A stretch of DNA of 64,000 nt from Dicaeum eximium (lineage: Eukaryota; Chordata; Aves; Passeriformes; Dicaeidae), in assembly GCA_013396995.1 (NCBI GenBank), contig VWZP01006006.1, forward strand, positions 62,001 through 126,000, read 5' to 3'. This document shows, one piece after another, positions 12,901 to 26,380 of the stretch. The notes beneath the pieces are model-generated. The model ran no database searches. It saw only the letters and a program-made list of their open reading frames with translations, and had not been told where the DNA came from. The translations under genes were made by a program, and so were the position numbers. The first letter of the stretch is position 1. Every line of letters begins with the position of its first letter.

Positions 12901-13979
12901 ATAAAAAAGGGAAATGCTAATTATACTCTAGTATGGCCTTTTTATCTATTCATTTGGTTTGCAAGTTATTAAGGATGGAAAAAATAGTATTTGGAAAATA
13001 AAACATTCTTCTAAACTGAGCAAGATTTTAAGGTTGGGTTTTCTCATCGACATAGTTCTTATGTCTGTTCAGTATTCGTATGTGTAACTGGTTCCACTGT
13101 GAGTTGTAAAAGAAGTATGTGACAGATACTTCAAATAGCAAAAGGGAGTTTAACTAAAATTCTTAGTGTTTAACTGAAACCTCCTACATTACATATTCAG
13201 ATTTTCCATTTCCAGTGAAAGAGAAAGATTGTGTAAATTTAGTAAGAGTATTTTATACCAGAACGAAGTGTCATGTTAGCAGTGGCAATGGACTTTTTAT
13301 GGAGTTCCAAGAAGAACAGAATGGGGGCAATTCTGGAGGCTGGAAAGGTAAAACACTAGAGAGAGCTCTGGGGCCAGAGGAAAAGCAGCAGAGAGGCTAA
13401 GGGTCCATGCCATGAGGACAAAGATACACGTCAGGATGGCTAAAGAAAAGTAAGAAAAATGATACAGTGGAACAGTAAAGAAAAACTGATCATTGACTGA
13501 TTTCAGGAGCCAGCTCAGAGTACAGTTCCTAACTAAAATAATAAGCAAGACTTAAATAAGCTTTTTAAAGATCATAAGGAACATTAGAAATTGAGACATA
13601 TTGTTTAACTAGCTCTCCCCCTCCCAAGTATATGCACTTATAGTGACAGGACTTAGCAGTGAGCCTGAAAAGCCTTGAATGCACAGAGTATGTACACTCT
13701 CCTTCTTTGCCATATAGTTGGGGTTCCATAAAAAATTTGACTAAACACCACACTGATATTAAGGAAATTTCAGTGAAATTTCTGGACTCAGTAATTCTGC
13801 AGCAAAGTTAAAAGGTTGATGTGTTTGCTCAGGGCCAGTGCTTTAGATTGTTTTCCAGCTAAGAGATATTTCATTAAGTACTGTTTACTCCAACCAGGGA
13901 AGGAAAACCATTTAAAAAATACACTTCTGCTCCAGCAGGCATTGTTAAGCAGTTTTCAAATGCAGGCTCAGTACTACAG
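9961..13979. other. Intergenic, no gene seen
   Basis: AT-rich DNA. A 108-codon minus-strand frame at 10630-10956 is the longest open frame, but I do not recognise it and it lacks gene context. The imperfect inverted repeat at 12243-12351 lies here. Confidence 0.65.
12243..12351. repeat. Imperfect inverted repeat
   Basis: The GCAAGGCTTTTCTCTTGTG arm at 12243-12261 is mirrored by CACAAGAGAAAGGCTGTTGC at 12332-12351, with an 11-bp perfect core and about 70 nt between the arms. It could be a fold-back element remnant or chance. Confidence 0.5.
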
Positions 13980-14250
13980 AAACACAGAAGGGTTGAGGTT
14001 TAAAAATACCTCTGGAGTTTATCTGATCCAGCCTTCCCACTCAAACAGTAGCATTTCTAGTTGACTATGTTGGACCATGATCAGATGACCTTTTAATGAC
14101 TCCAGGGTGGGACACTCCACAAATTATTTGAGTAACACTGCCAGTGTTCAGTCACCCTCACAGGAAAAAAAAAAGTCCTGATATTCAGGGGAAACCTCCT
14201 GTGTTTCACTTTGTGTCCATTGACTCTGGTCCTTTCACTGAAATAAATTT
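13980..14250 (-). mobile_element. CR1 LINE 3'-end fragment
   Basis: On the minus strand it encodes a remnant of the CR1 ORF2 C-terminus (NGHKVKHRRFPLNIRTFFF and VRVTEHW, near 14130-14230), then the usual CR1 sequence down to the 3' end near 13980. The plus strand shows the complementary signature CAGTCACCCTCACAG, CCTCCTGTGTTTCACTTTGTG and TCTCCAGGG-like blocks. Typical truncated copy. Confidence 0.85.
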
Positions 14251-15221
14251 GGCTTTGACTTCTTTGAAACTGTCTACTCTGTATGCTTAGATAAAAAAGA
14301 GAATTATGGAAGAAGGAGGATGAAATAATCATCAAAATATAAGACTCTTTAAGAGTATATGGTAAGACAACAGAAAAAGTATTTATTGTAGTGTAAGTAG
14401 TGTGTGTAGTGTGAGTTCTTGCAGAGTGGAAAAACACCATGAAGAAATGCCTCTTCCAAAGACAGAAAAAGCGTATTTATATTACAAAAATTACAAAAAA
14501 TGTTTCTGTGCAAAACAAGGCAATATAACCAAGTGGGAACTGAAAATGCTGATGATATGCATTTCTTTAAGGAATCTCTCTATGACTTCAGATTTGCCTC
14601 TACTGAATTTTTATTTAGACACATAAAGGAAATAGAGGTTTTGTTTTTGTTTTTGTTTTTTTAATTATACATTTAAATATGTAAACAATAAAAACTGATC
14701 TTATTATGAGCATGGTATCATAAAATGAAACCCATATTCTAAAACACTTATACAAAAAGATACTTAGCCTTCTAAAGACAGCACAAAGTGAAAAGCCATG
14801 TTGAAAAACTATCACTCTATTTTAACTCAGGCCCTCTAGACTGAAATTCACAGTGAAGTCAATCAGTCAGAACTGTTTTCATGAGAACTAAACGAACACT
14901 GAATATGGGCCTCAATCTTAAGTTTTATACATTTTAATATACCTCTGAAAAAGTTACATCTCTGCTTGCATCCAGCTGCTGTCAGCAAAAACACAGACAC
15001 TACAATGAAAACCACTGACCAAACTAATCTGTCTTTCCTTTCTTGCACAAAAATTTGCATAAGTAAGTGATGGAAGTCCCTGAAACCAGCTGTGCTACCA
15101 GACTGCATCAAGGTTGTTTCCTACTGTAATACAAATGACAAATTAGTGTAGCCTCTCAGAGAAGCACACTAAAATATACTGCTTTTGCTAACCTGTCAGG
15201 GTGAAACCCTGAAATGAACAG

Positions 15222-15330
15222 AAAAAAAAAAAAAACAAACCAAAAAACCAAAACCCTAAAAAACCAAGAAACCAACCAACCAACCAAAACAAATTCAAAC
15301 CAAACCAAAGCAAAATAAAACAAAACAAAA

Positions 15331-15374
<44 letters not shown>
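15222..15374 (+). repeat. A-rich low-complexity tract with 43-nt poly(A)
   Basis: A-rich sequence of AAAC/AACC-type units ends in an uninterrupted A run at 15332-15374. Reading frames through it on the minus strand are poly-Phe artefacts. No retrogene body was seen beside it. Confidence 0.95.
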
Positions 15375-15376
<2 letters not shown>

Positions 15377-15849
15377 AAGACAAAAACCTTTTGCCTTCCG
15401 GGAGAGCAAGAGCTCTTTGCCTTCTCTGGCTGTCTTTAGTCACCTCCAGTGCAGATGGGAGGTCACTTGCCACTTAAAAGTGAACTAGTTATCTCACAAA
15501 TACTCGCCTTTGCTGCTTCTGATACACTTTAGTTTCACCACACCAGCTTGTGCCTAAGTGGTATGGCTGAGCTCTGCATTGCTTTTCTGAAAGTTTCAAA
15601 GTGATTGCATCTCTTTCCTGGGATTTAACATTATCAATTTTCTACACAATTTCTGAGAGGTGTAATTTCCTGTCTCAATATGTCTAGAGATTTTTGTCTT
15701 AATTGAAAAACTTCCCAGATGGATGAAACAAAAAATTCACATCTTTGTAATCATATAAATTTCAAGTGTGCAGCTGTATAGCAGCAAACAGATATTTGTG
15801 TGTTACCTGTGCAGGTTTTGTCTGTGTAAAAAAATAGGTTGCTGTTGTC

Positions 15850-15901
15850 TGGTTGGTTGGTTGGTTGGTTGGTTGGTTGGTTGGTTGGTTGGTTGGTTGG
15901 T
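15850..15901 (+). repeat. (GGTT)n microsatellite
   Basis: About 12.5 perfect copies of the tetranucleotide GGTT. It is likely to vary in length between individuals. Confidence 0.98.
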
Positions 15902-16956
15902 AAGATTGTTCTTTTCTAGACAGGTCCACCATCTCTTCTTTGACCTCCACACAGATTTAGGTATTATATATAACAGTAGTTATCCCCAGTGAGACCATGC
16001 AGATACAAAGGGATTCGTCAGTGTATGGGTTTTACAGAGCCTGGCTTGTATTTAGTGGTAGATTTAGGTTGTCCTATTTTCCATGTAATATCAGAATTTC
16101 AGAAAACATATTCATGTTGTTGAAATGTGTGCCAGAAATTGTGATTACAGAAGCAGAGAAACATAGTCGAAGTTGGCAGCTCTAATCCTGCTTATTTCTG
16201 GAATTTTGAAAGCTTAGTACTATCATGAATAGTATGAATAACTCATTTTAGTGCAAAGTTATCATTTATGCCTTATGCTTAGAAAAGGACATATAGCCAA
16301 TGACCTTAACAGAAAAATGTAAAAGGATGTATTAAAATTTAAAAAAAAAAAAGGAATGGGTGTGGTAATCATGTATAATATGTCTTATTTATATTCTAAA
16401 TTTAATTCTGCTTCCCTACACTCCATCCTTGCCTTTCCAGTGCACACTGAAGAAACTGGCATGTGTTGTATACAGCAGATGGACATGCTGTGGCATACAC
16501 AGATTCTCAGCACAGTTCTGGCACACATATTTTCTGCTGAATTTGCTAGCTAGTAAGAACTCCAGCAGCAGTTGTTTCACAGAAAATGTTGTTCACTGGC
16601 ACTATATTAAAAATAATTAGGCCAAAATGAATCAATGAAACCAAATGAATAAGTCAACTTCAAATCAGGCTGGATGAATATTTTTGATATATATCTTCAC
16701 ACTTTCTTTCTGTAGTTTTAACTGGAAGATATGTAATTAAAAAGAAGAAATGCAGTTCTCATCCTGAATCCTCTACTAAGACACTTATGCAACAGCTTAT
16801 TCTCTCTGAAAACTGCTGCTACAACCCTGGTAGCTTTTGCCCATTTGGGGAGGGCAGCCTCAAGAAAATGGTACCAGCAAACTCCAGAGATAGATGCAAA
16901 GGTTTTCTCATTGCTGAATCTTATGCATCCTGAGGAGTTTTTGTCTTGTGGTTCTG

Positions 16957-17100
16957 TTGGGGTTTTTTTGGGGTGGTTGTGGGTTTTTTTGTGGTTTTTT
17001 TAGGGTTTTTTTAGGGGTTTTTTTTGGTGGGTTTTTTTTTTTTTTGGTTTGGTTTGGGTTTTTTTTTCTTTTCTTTGTTTCTTTTTTGGTTTTTTTTTTA
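16957..17100 (+). repeat. G/T low-complexity tract
   Basis: Long runs of T broken by short G runs, with almost no A or C. Open frames here on either strand are compositional artefacts. Confidence 0.95.
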
Positions 17101-17435
17101 CACACGTGTTGTCTAGTTAGTCCTACATGATTCAGAAGAGTAGACCCTATATTCCTTTCTTGGCTGTAGTACCATGCCAGTTTTAAATCTTGTAGGATAC
17201 TTTCTCTTGGCATTGTTAACACTATCAGAAAGTAAACCATATACATGCTTAACCAAAGATAGGTAGATACTCAAATATATGTGTGATTTATCCTATAATT
17301 TCTGGTCAACTCACTGGCCAGTGTGACACAGAATAAAAATGTTCTTTTTGTAAATAATTGCTAAATCCTTTTATTAATCCTAATCTTGCTTGAATAGTGG
17401 AAACAATGAAATGGTGAAAGAACAGGAAGAAATAA

Positions 17436-17770
17436 TCACAGAATCGCATAATTCTTTAGGTTGGTCAAGACCTCCAGGATCACCAAGCCCAACTTTAAAT
17501 GATCACAACCTTGTCAAGTAGCACTACACGGCATGTCCATTGGTTCCTTCAAAATGTACAGGGGTGGTGACTTCACCACCACTCCATTCTGATGCTTAAC
17601 AGCCCTTTCCATGAAGACACTATTCCCGATGTTCAGCCTGAACATCCCCTGTCACAGCTTAAGGTTTTGTCCCCTTCTCCTGTCGCTTGTTTCCTGGGAG
17701 AAGAGGCTGACACACACCTTGATACAACCTCCTTTCAGTTAGCTGTAGAAAGCTACTACATGATCTCTTC
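17436..17770 (-). mobile_element. CR1 LINE 3'-end fragment
   Basis: The plus strand begins AATCACAGAATCGCATAATTC, the complement of the CR1 octamer tail. It continues TTAGGTTGG.CAAGACCTCCAGGATCACCAAG and reaches TGTCGCTTGTTTCCTGGGAG and ACAACCTCCTTTCAGTTAG. This is the standard complementary reading of a CR1 3' end, so the element lies on the minus strand. The left boundary is sharp and the right boundary approximate. Confidence 0.88.
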
Positions 17771-18779
17771 CCATCACATCTTTGTCCCTTAAAGATTGTA
17801 ACAGTTGTCTGGTTTTCTCTCAATAGATTATAACATTTGGCTGCAGATAGATAAGGATGATAGCTGAAGTAAAATTTCATCATTGAATGAAATAGATATA
17901 CCCTTGTGTATTTAAACTTGGAATTCATTCACATTTTAGTTCTTTACTTGCAGCATGTCAAGTTTTGACCCTCAGTTTGAGACTGCTATATTGATAATTG
18001 TCCTGATGATTGACAGTCACTCAGGGTCTTCCTGACAGTAACTGATAATAAGAGATCATGTTCATGGCTCTTCTTTCTAGACCTTGGCAATTTTGCAATT
18101 TATTAAAAAATGTACTAAATGAGACTGCTCTCATCCTTGATGAATAAGATCTTCTCATTAACTACATATATTTGAGTTTGAATTTCATACCAAATACCAA
18201 TAGCTCAGTAGTGCACAAAGAAAATGAAAGTGCAATTACCCTGAATTTAGGACTAAAGATAAGCATTCAAGCATTTCAGCATTTAAATTATTGATATTAG
18301 TACCTGTCATTTCTCTAGTTGCTCAGGGGTCTTTCTTTAACTTCTCTAGTCAACACTATTAAAGTTTATTACCTGGAGAACTACTTGTTACCTTAAAGGA
18401 AAAAGAATATTTAGTGACAACTGATATTTTCTCGTGCTCTCCCATGACAGGATCGTAACTTGTAGCTCTTTTTGGAAATTGATCTGCTGACCTCATCCTT
18501 ATTTATGCACAGCATGTGCTGTTACCTAGGCAGAGATCTGCTGGAAAGTCTTCTTTATCACATGAAATAACAAATGGAAAATCCCACTGCATAAGTTTGT
18601 CTTTGTGGACACTACTTGTATTTTAATTCTGCGTGTACAGGTATCTCAGGATTTGACCTGATGTTTTTTTGCTATGTTGAGGATGCTTTATATCACACAT
18701 ACTTACCCTCATGGAATACATATGTTCAATGTGTTTCGTTTTTCTTTACAGAATTGAATAGGTAATGTAGGCACAGAGT
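17771..18779. other. Intergenic, nothing recognised
   Basis: AT-rich DNA between a CR1 fragment and the GC-raised island at 18780. No coding or repeat signature was seen. Confidence 0.7.
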
Positions 18780-19440
18780 GTGTGCTAATTGGGAGTGGGG
18801 CTGTGGCCGAGCCTCATCCCTGATGGGTACAGCTGTGTCAGAGGTGACTGGTACTGAAGGTGATGGAACATGGAGTGCTGAGGGGCACTGACCAACCACA
18901 AAAGGGTAGAGAGGACACACAGGTGGAGTGCATATGTAACATGAAGGGTATAAAAGGTTGCAGTGAAGGGCAGAGAAGAGCAGATGTTTGCAGTCTTCAG
19001 AAGTGGTCTCCTGTTACTATGTGAACAGCAGGTGCCTGAAGCCTTCAATTGGTTGTAGCTCCGTTGTTTCTCTGCTATAATAGTGACCCTGATGAATGAT
19101 CCTGAGATGATTCAGCAAGACAACTGCAGACCTAAGAGCAGTAAGACAGTGGAGCCAGGTGGACCAGGACCAGGCAGACTAAGGACCTGGGAGCCTAGAA
19201 GTCTGGAAAACTTATGAGACACCAACCCCAAGAGGAAGGGTGCTGGTACGAAAGAAATAGAGTGAGGCTATGCGCTTTGCTTATTTGAAAGGAGACTGCT
19301 TGGGGGCCAAGATACAAACTGACTTTTTTATTAAAATGTGGGACAGTATCAGCTGCACTTTTGCTTGTGCTGCTGCCTGCCACTCCCTGACTGAATGACT
19401 GTAGATTTTTGAGAGGCAAGATGAAGACATGCCATGGAGG
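18780..19440 (+). mobile_element. Possible degenerate LTR with TATA box
   Basis: An island of higher GC in AT-rich DNA. It has GTGTAAC-like and ATGAAGGG sequence followed by TATAAAAGG at 18949-18957, then a G/A-rich transcribed-like part. The arrangement resembles an avian LTR core promoter, but I found no TG...CA ends, primer binding site or target-site duplication. It could equally be an unrelated regulatory or unique region. Confidence 0.3.
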
Positions 19441-22400
19441 TCAGGAAACTGGAGAAAAATAAATGAATTATTGCTTGCTAAAATTAAACTAAGCACTGTA
19501 ATTAATGGCACATCTTTTCTTAGACAGATAATTTTGCTTTATATTGTCATCTTATAGCAAAGCTTCGTCTTTTTTTTTGTTCTCCTTTCTGAATGAATGA
19601 AGAACAGCACCACAAGTGAGGTAACTCATTCACACTGTCAGTTTGTTCATTACAAATTTTTTTGGAGGCTGGGTTGCACAGCAACATTCAAGGCACCATT
19701 GCAATGGCACTAATAATCACAATTGCTGTAGCTTACAGTGTTAACTATGTTATCTGGTGTACAACTACTAATGCAGTTCCCTTCCCTAAGCATGTATTCA
19801 GAGTTTAAAGTAAGCTTTCTGAAGAAGATTTATACCTTATGTCAAAGTACACCATCTTTTCCTCAGAGTTCTGTAAGTATAACTAAGCACAGAAGCATTA
19901 AAGACAAGGAAAAATACAGCTAGATAGCCCCAAGTGTAATAACAGCTACATCTCCCAAGAAATAAATTACCCACAAGACATAGCAGACTATGGGAAATGA
20001 ATAGGAGAAAATATATATCAGTAAATCAACAGAAGTTCAAATGGCATTATGCTGCATGTCTAGCTGGAAGGAAATTCAGAGTAGTAGCTGACACACTATC
20101 CTTTACTCACCCTCATTTCCAGCTAGTGCCAAAGTCATCCTTAGCTGTTTTTTAATAGGAAAACTGTTTACCTTGTGAAGGGAGAATGACTTCATGGAAA
20201 GGTAAATAGCATTAAGCATAGGATGGTGGAGTACTTTTATTCCTGCCTTTGCAAGAGACAACCCCTGTGACCTTGAACAAATGTATTAACTCTTCCATAT
20301 CAGTGTGTCCATGAAAATTCTAATCTGAGATCTATGGATGACTACAATAAATACATATTGTTAAGACTGCCAGTGTCATTCACAGTTATGTCCACTTTCA
20401 ATAAGGATACATTTACAGCTTTTCCAAGCTTTTCCTTTTTTTTTTTTTTCTGCTTCTTAATTTGCTAATTTCTAAGCAGAAGTTTTTAATTTGTTCATTT
20501 ATGCTTAAAAAACTCTCAAACATATATTTTGATCAACTTTGGGAATATCTATTAAACTAGAATTTTAATTTGTATGGTTTTGGCAGTTTCATCTCATGGT
20601 GATCTGTGAGCAATTCTTGAATGATTGGGATTTTGAGAAGTGATGTATACACGTTCTGGTTTTATACCATTTAAAACCACTTCTGTGTCTTTAGCTTTGA
20701 AAAGAATATCTCAAATTTTGTCTTTCTTGGTTTGGTAGAATTGTTTCCAAACAGATACTCTTTAAACTGTGATAATATTGCTGCTCTTTTCCATTTGAGA
20801 ATATGATGTTTGCTGCAACTTCTCAACTAAATGCACAGATAACTGGATCTATATCTCATTTTATGTAATTTAAATACCATTGATTTAATAAAGCTATAGA
20901 AATATTGTGTTCCTGGAGGTCTAAAAAAATTCCAGTGATGTAATTCAAAATAGCTACACAAAAGAGTCCAGAGAAAAAGAAAAAAGACATTTTCAATAGG
21001 AAATAGTGTATAAATGCCAACAATCTTGTACACAATGACCATTGCAGAAGAAAAACAAAGGAAAACAAAACAAGAAAGTAGTCCTTGTTCTCAATAATCA
21101 GGCTTTTTACTCATCTCTGCAGAAATTATTTTAAAATATCAATGAATGATCCCAATAAACTACAGACTTTTTTTCTCTAGCTTGCTAATGCCTACTGGTT
21201 AATAAAGAATTTTTGGGCACTTCACTGCATCTCTTGAGGTCTATCACATCTGTGATAAAACAAAGAATGCAATGGTAACATCTAGTCAGAAAACAGCTGA
21301 AGGCTACCAAATGTTCTGAACTGGGACTTGCAGTTTTTGGCTCTTAACATTAATTCTATGATCTTCCTGAGAAACACTGCAGACACTCCAACTTTGGCAA
21401 AATGGTATTGTCCAAATTTTCCTCTCACTACGTGGCCTCAGCATGTCAATGTATCCTGAAGGGAATACTCTGGCTCCCTGTCAAACATCAAATTGAATTT
21501 CAAATTGCTTTGATGGCTTATAAGGCAGTGCAGTTTGAGAAGTATGTATTTATCAGAATTGCTTTCTCTGCATGAGGTCAGTCTCTCTTTGAGATCAGAA
21601 AAAGCAAGTAAATTGGCAATTCTGGAATGTGCAGGAGGGTAAAAACTCAGGAACACGTATTTAGCAGTTTTACCACTCAAATATGTAATTGATTCTCTGA
21701 CAGGGGCCTATAATGTGACTTGATCCTGTCATATTTATGTGGCATTTCAGACATCTCTAAATGATGAACAGTATTTCTTTGTTGCTACCTTCATTAATTA
21801 TCTAGGCCAAGACACAGGAACTGGCCTTGTGACACACTTGTACAGGATGGGATCTGGTATCAAGGACATACCATAGCTGAAAGGGAAAAGACTGTATGAG
21901 GTGTTGGAATATTTGTGCTTAAAGTTGGCCTACAAATGGTCACAGGGCTGTACTTAATGTCCACAGAAAAGCTGTGACCAGTGCACAAAACATACAGAGT
22001 TCTTTACATTTGCTCAAAGGTTTCTATTGCCCAGAGCAAGACACAACCCTGTTTTAAAATAATCTCCTTTAGTACCTTTCAACTCAAAGGCTTAATGCCG
22101 AAGTCAATAAAGTTAAATCTTAAACACAGCTGAATTAGGGACTGAGCAAATAAAAAGCCTTTTCTGCTTCAAAAAATAATCAACGAAACTATTTATTATT
22201 AAATTTTATTATTGTGAAACCCCATTTACCTTGACTCTTGGGCTAGGATATGTTGGTCACATAACACTAATTGAATTTCTGAGTTTCTGAAAGAATTTGC
22301 AAAATCTAAAGGCACTTTTCAAGGGTATTTCTCCCTTTTAATGGGAAAAATAGCGTTAGCAGGGGATCTGCAAGCCTTCTATCAAATCATCCATTTTTGC

Positions 22401-25400
22401 ATGATTTTAAATATGAGGATGACCCCAAATATTTTCACAGGTCATAATGAAATTTTGTAGCCAGTTGTCTTTCATTCATCTCTATCTATTAGTAGTCATT
22501 GATATTTAACATACAATTGAATAGTTTAGGAAATAGAATGAGACACTAACTATCCCCACTTTCTTACAGATATTTACCAAATTAAAAGAGCAAGCTTGAA
22601 TATGAAAAGTATAGGGTGAGTTAGAGAGAGGTGAAAAGACCACCAGAAGTAAAAGTATGTTCAGTTTGGATATGTGTGTGTTTTCTTCCCCCATCTCTGA
22701 GTCCATCTCTAGTCTTCTTTTATTTAGTGCTGTTTTTCAGGTGACCCCCAGATTTATTTATTCTGTCAATATTATAACTTGTATCTGTGTGTTTTTGTAT
22801 GTTTAATAACACAGATTTCTTTTAAGAGTCAAGAATTTTTAAAAATGTTTATCAATAACTATCCTAACAGTAAATTTAATTTTTTTGAAAATATCTCTCA
22901 CCCATATTAAGCTATCAGAACAATATTTTCTAAAGCATCTTAGCAATTTCTTTGAAAATATGCCCTATGATTTTACAATATGCAAAAACAAAATCATGAA
23001 AGCAAAGAATGTTGCCAGTAAGAATGACATGTTTTGTAGAACAGTGCAAGTTAAATAGTAAGAAATGCATAAAATAGTTTTTCATTTAAAAAAAAAAAAA
23101 AAAACAAACCAAAAAACACAAGGAATTATAAAATTAAGCATAATTTAATGTAATATTTTTACCAGGCTGCATTCTATCATGTATTCTCATTCTGAGTCTC
23201 CCAAACTATGCAAAAAGACCCTTGTTTCATGAAAATAAATGTTATGTATTTTATAATAGTCAACACAGTAAGTTGTTGGTCTCAGATGAAGGAGCTTAAT
23301 AATTATAACAATAAATATTTTTCAACCTTTCAAATAAAGGTCTTTCTGGCAATGTAAAATTATTTTAAAATGGTATTATTTATTTTTAATAACAAATACA
23401 AATGCTGTGCTGACATTTTCAACGTGACTATCAATCTCCATTAAAGTTATTTTAAGTGCCTTGGATTTTATAATGAGACAGGATGATTGCATTTTCAATG
23501 AAAATAGACTGTATGCTTTCTTAACAAGCTTCTATTAGTTAAGTTTAAAAAGATGGAAATATTTTCTTTCTGTTAAAGAACAAAAATTAAATAAAATAGC
23601 AGAAAACCATTTCAAATACAAAAAAAAAATAGAAATCAGCATTCTTGATAAATTTCTTAAGAAAAAATATTTCAAAAATTTAATTTTTTCTTTGTTAACT
23701 GAATTTACTTATATACAAAATATTTTGAAGTTGTGATTCACATTCTTTGAGTATGACAGATATTTTGGAAGATGTATCTTTAGCATGCTGCCAGATTTAC
23801 TTGATAACTACAGAATTCCCTATTTCTATACATATATTTCACCCTGAATATGGGAGATATAGCCCATTAATTGGTAACAGAAGCTCTTTGTTTGGTCAGG
23901 ACAATTTCAGTGAGTACCATCTGACACCTATGGGAAGTTAAATGTCCATGGGCAGGTTAAATGTCAGTGAGACAATGTGTTATAAAATGATGTGCACATT
24001 GTGGTAGGCACACAGGTCAACTCATGTGACAAAAAAGGGGTAAAAAATATTTAGGTTCATTTAAGTGCCACAAAGCAATTAGCAATCAATATGAACAAAC
24101 TGAGACCAGTACTTCAAGCTCAAATCACTTAATTATAGTCTTGCAAAGAGCTTCTCTATCCTTTTAAAGAAGGTTTTCATTGTGAGCATTCATTAACTCA
24201 ATTTTCCAAGATTATTATTGTTTTTCCTTCTTTTAAGAAATATTCCATTAAATTTTCTGTTAATTAGGAACAGTAGTTGCAGAAAGCAAATCGGAATGAC
24301 TAGATACAGACATCTTTTGTAAAACCCTGGAAAACAAAAACAAAGCGTTCTGGAGATGTTATTGCTGTACCTATGCAATTAGTTCCAGTTAAAATAATTA
24401 CACTGTAGCGTTTCTATTCTGTAAAAGCATAAAGAGCTCTCAGCTGAGGTCAGTCTCTTCTCCTCATGGAGAATGTGCAAACGTATAGACAGAGGACAGA
24501 ATTCATACTCCATGGACTTGAAGCCAGTCTCATAGAGAGAAAAAAATAGATGCAGGGATTAAGAAAAGGACTTTCTTAAATTCATAGAAAATATATCTCT
24601 AAGTGAGACCTGTAGCACTTTTCCAAACTCCATCAGGCAGTTTCATGCCACACTGAGGAGAGACTTTGGGCAATAACAACTAACCCTCCTGGATTCTGGA
24701 GAAACCAAAACGGTCCTGTTGCCTGCTGGATTATATGATCTGGATTTGAGAATATTGTTAAGATCTATGTTGTGTGCTAGAAAAACAGTAAATCAGTAGT
24801 TCAGCCAGGAATAGAAGGCAGATTTATAGACTATTGTCTTTATCTCCTAAACCATAATGTGACATCCATGCGAGAGAGTGAAAAATAATATTTTCATTAG
24901 CATATATTATATAGCCTGTAGGCTCAGAAGTTTGTTTCTGTAACCTACTGAGGTACCTAATAATATCATTTTCCTCTGTAATTAGCTCTTATTTCTGTGA
25001 AAATTGAGGGTACTCAATATTTTGCAAGACTGAAGCTAGAAAGTTTAATCTCTAGGTTACATGTAACATAAATCAATATTGTTCCAGTAGAACCATCTTG
25101 ATTTCTAGCAACCAAAATACAGTCTTATAAAAGCTCCTTAGAAGTTAGTAGGTGCTTCTTAAAATTAATGAGAGCTTAGCCAGTTTAAATATTTATAATT
25201 TATTCTGGTAAAAATACATTTTGGAGAAGAGAATTTAGTATCGTCACTTAAAGCCTGTATTTATACCACCAAAATAAAGCTCTGAAAGTTGAACGCCTCA
25301 CATTTAATATAATATATTTTAAATCCATTATAAACTCTCATGATAAATTGAATTACTTAACCATAAAACACTTGGAAAAAAAATTAAAGGATTGATTTAT

Positions 25401-26013
25401 AAATTAGAGGAGGTATATCACTTCAACATCTATTCTTCCAAATAGCACTGAATTTGAAGTGAAAAAATATATTGAATTACTGTGGTTTTGTTTCTCATTT
25501 GTTATTTATTTTCCTTTATTCATCTAAAATAAGACCTTCAACAATAGGACTTACAGATATCATAACAACTAGATTTAATTTTCTTCTTAAAATGTATTTC
25601 CCAAGATGTTCTCTCATAGATATCAAACACAGTTCAATCTTTTTAGACAAGGTAATTTTCTTCAAATGCCAAATGAAGAAATAAGAGATTCTATTTTGTC
25701 ATATCTGTAGCCTTATCTGTTTTCAGTAGTCCTGTAACCCATATATTTGTCTAGAAGTTAGGGAATGTCTTAAAGGTAGGTCTCAGTCAGTGTAACATAT
25801 ACTTCTACAAAGATAAGAAGATCTGAAGATAACAGGCTGGAAAAAAACTGATTTCCAAAATGTCTTTAATTAATTATAAAGATATATATCTGCTTATTTT
25901 TAGTGTTTGTAGTGTTTGTATTGGTTTGTTGTTTTTTGGTTGTTGTAGTTTTTTTACACAAAAAACTCTCTAACACCTACCACAGAAAATGAAAAATATT
26001 CTGTGGAAATGGC
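19441..26013. other. Intergenic, no gene seen
   Basis: AT-rich DNA with short A/T tracts only. The open frames here are short and unlike known proteins. Confidence 0.72.
23089..23117 (+). repeat. Poly(A)/A-rich tract
   Basis: A run of A followed by CAAACCAAAAAACAC. No retrocopy body was recognised next to it. Confidence 0.85.
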
Positions 26014-26079
26014 ACAAATGGATTCCCTGGAGAAGCACAGGGGTAAACAAATGGATTCCCTGGAGAAGTTCAGGGGTAA
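26014..26079 (+). repeat. Two-copy 33-bp tandem repeat
   Basis: The unit starts ACAAATGGATTCCCTGGAGA and is repeated once with period 33, the two copies differing at a couple of bases. Because 33 is divisible by three, one plus-strand frame reads KWIPWRS-GVN twice. It lies at the left edge of a GC-raised island. Confidence 0.85.
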
Positions 26080-26380
26080 ACAGAGGAAATCAGCAGCAAT
26101 CAGCCTCAGCGAAAGGGTTGCTCTTTGTGGCAAAGATTAACCCTCGGACCCTTGGCTTTATTTGTCCCCAGACTGTGGTGAAGAGGAAATGCAGCAACGA
26201 AATCTGGGAGTTCTGAGAGATGAGAGGTTTCCTGCAGCGCAGGCAAAGCTGGAAGAGCCACCAGTGCCCCGAGAGAATGGCATCGCACCAGCCCTATTGA
26301 CCGTGTGAGAGGGCACTCAGAGGGCTGGTCTGACCCACTTGTTCTGCTGAACAAGCCAGTGAAAAGGAGAAGAGTAGGGA
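26080..26380. other. GC-raised island of unknown nature
   Basis: This stretch is clearly richer in GC than its surroundings and includes blocks such as GAAGAGGAAATGCAGCAACG and CCACCAGTGCCCCGAGAG. No frame gives a protein I recognise and no repeat family was identified. It could be an eroded retroelement interior or a conserved non-coding element. Confidence 0.4.

Larger units (their letters stand above)
14251..17435. other. Intergenic with simple repeats
   Basis: AT-rich DNA carrying three low-complexity tracts (15222-15374, 15850-15901, 16957-17100). No gene seen. Confidence 0.75.

Noticed and set aside
15156..15473. Phe-rich minus-strand frames
   Set aside because: They are produced by the poly(A) and A-rich tract at 15222-15374.
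15850..15901. Interstitial telomere-like repeat
   Set aside because: The unit is GGTT, not the vertebrate TTAGGG.
16908..17246. Lys/Pro-rich and Phe/Gly-rich frames on opposite strands
   Set aside because: Both come from the G/T low-complexity tract at 16957-17100.
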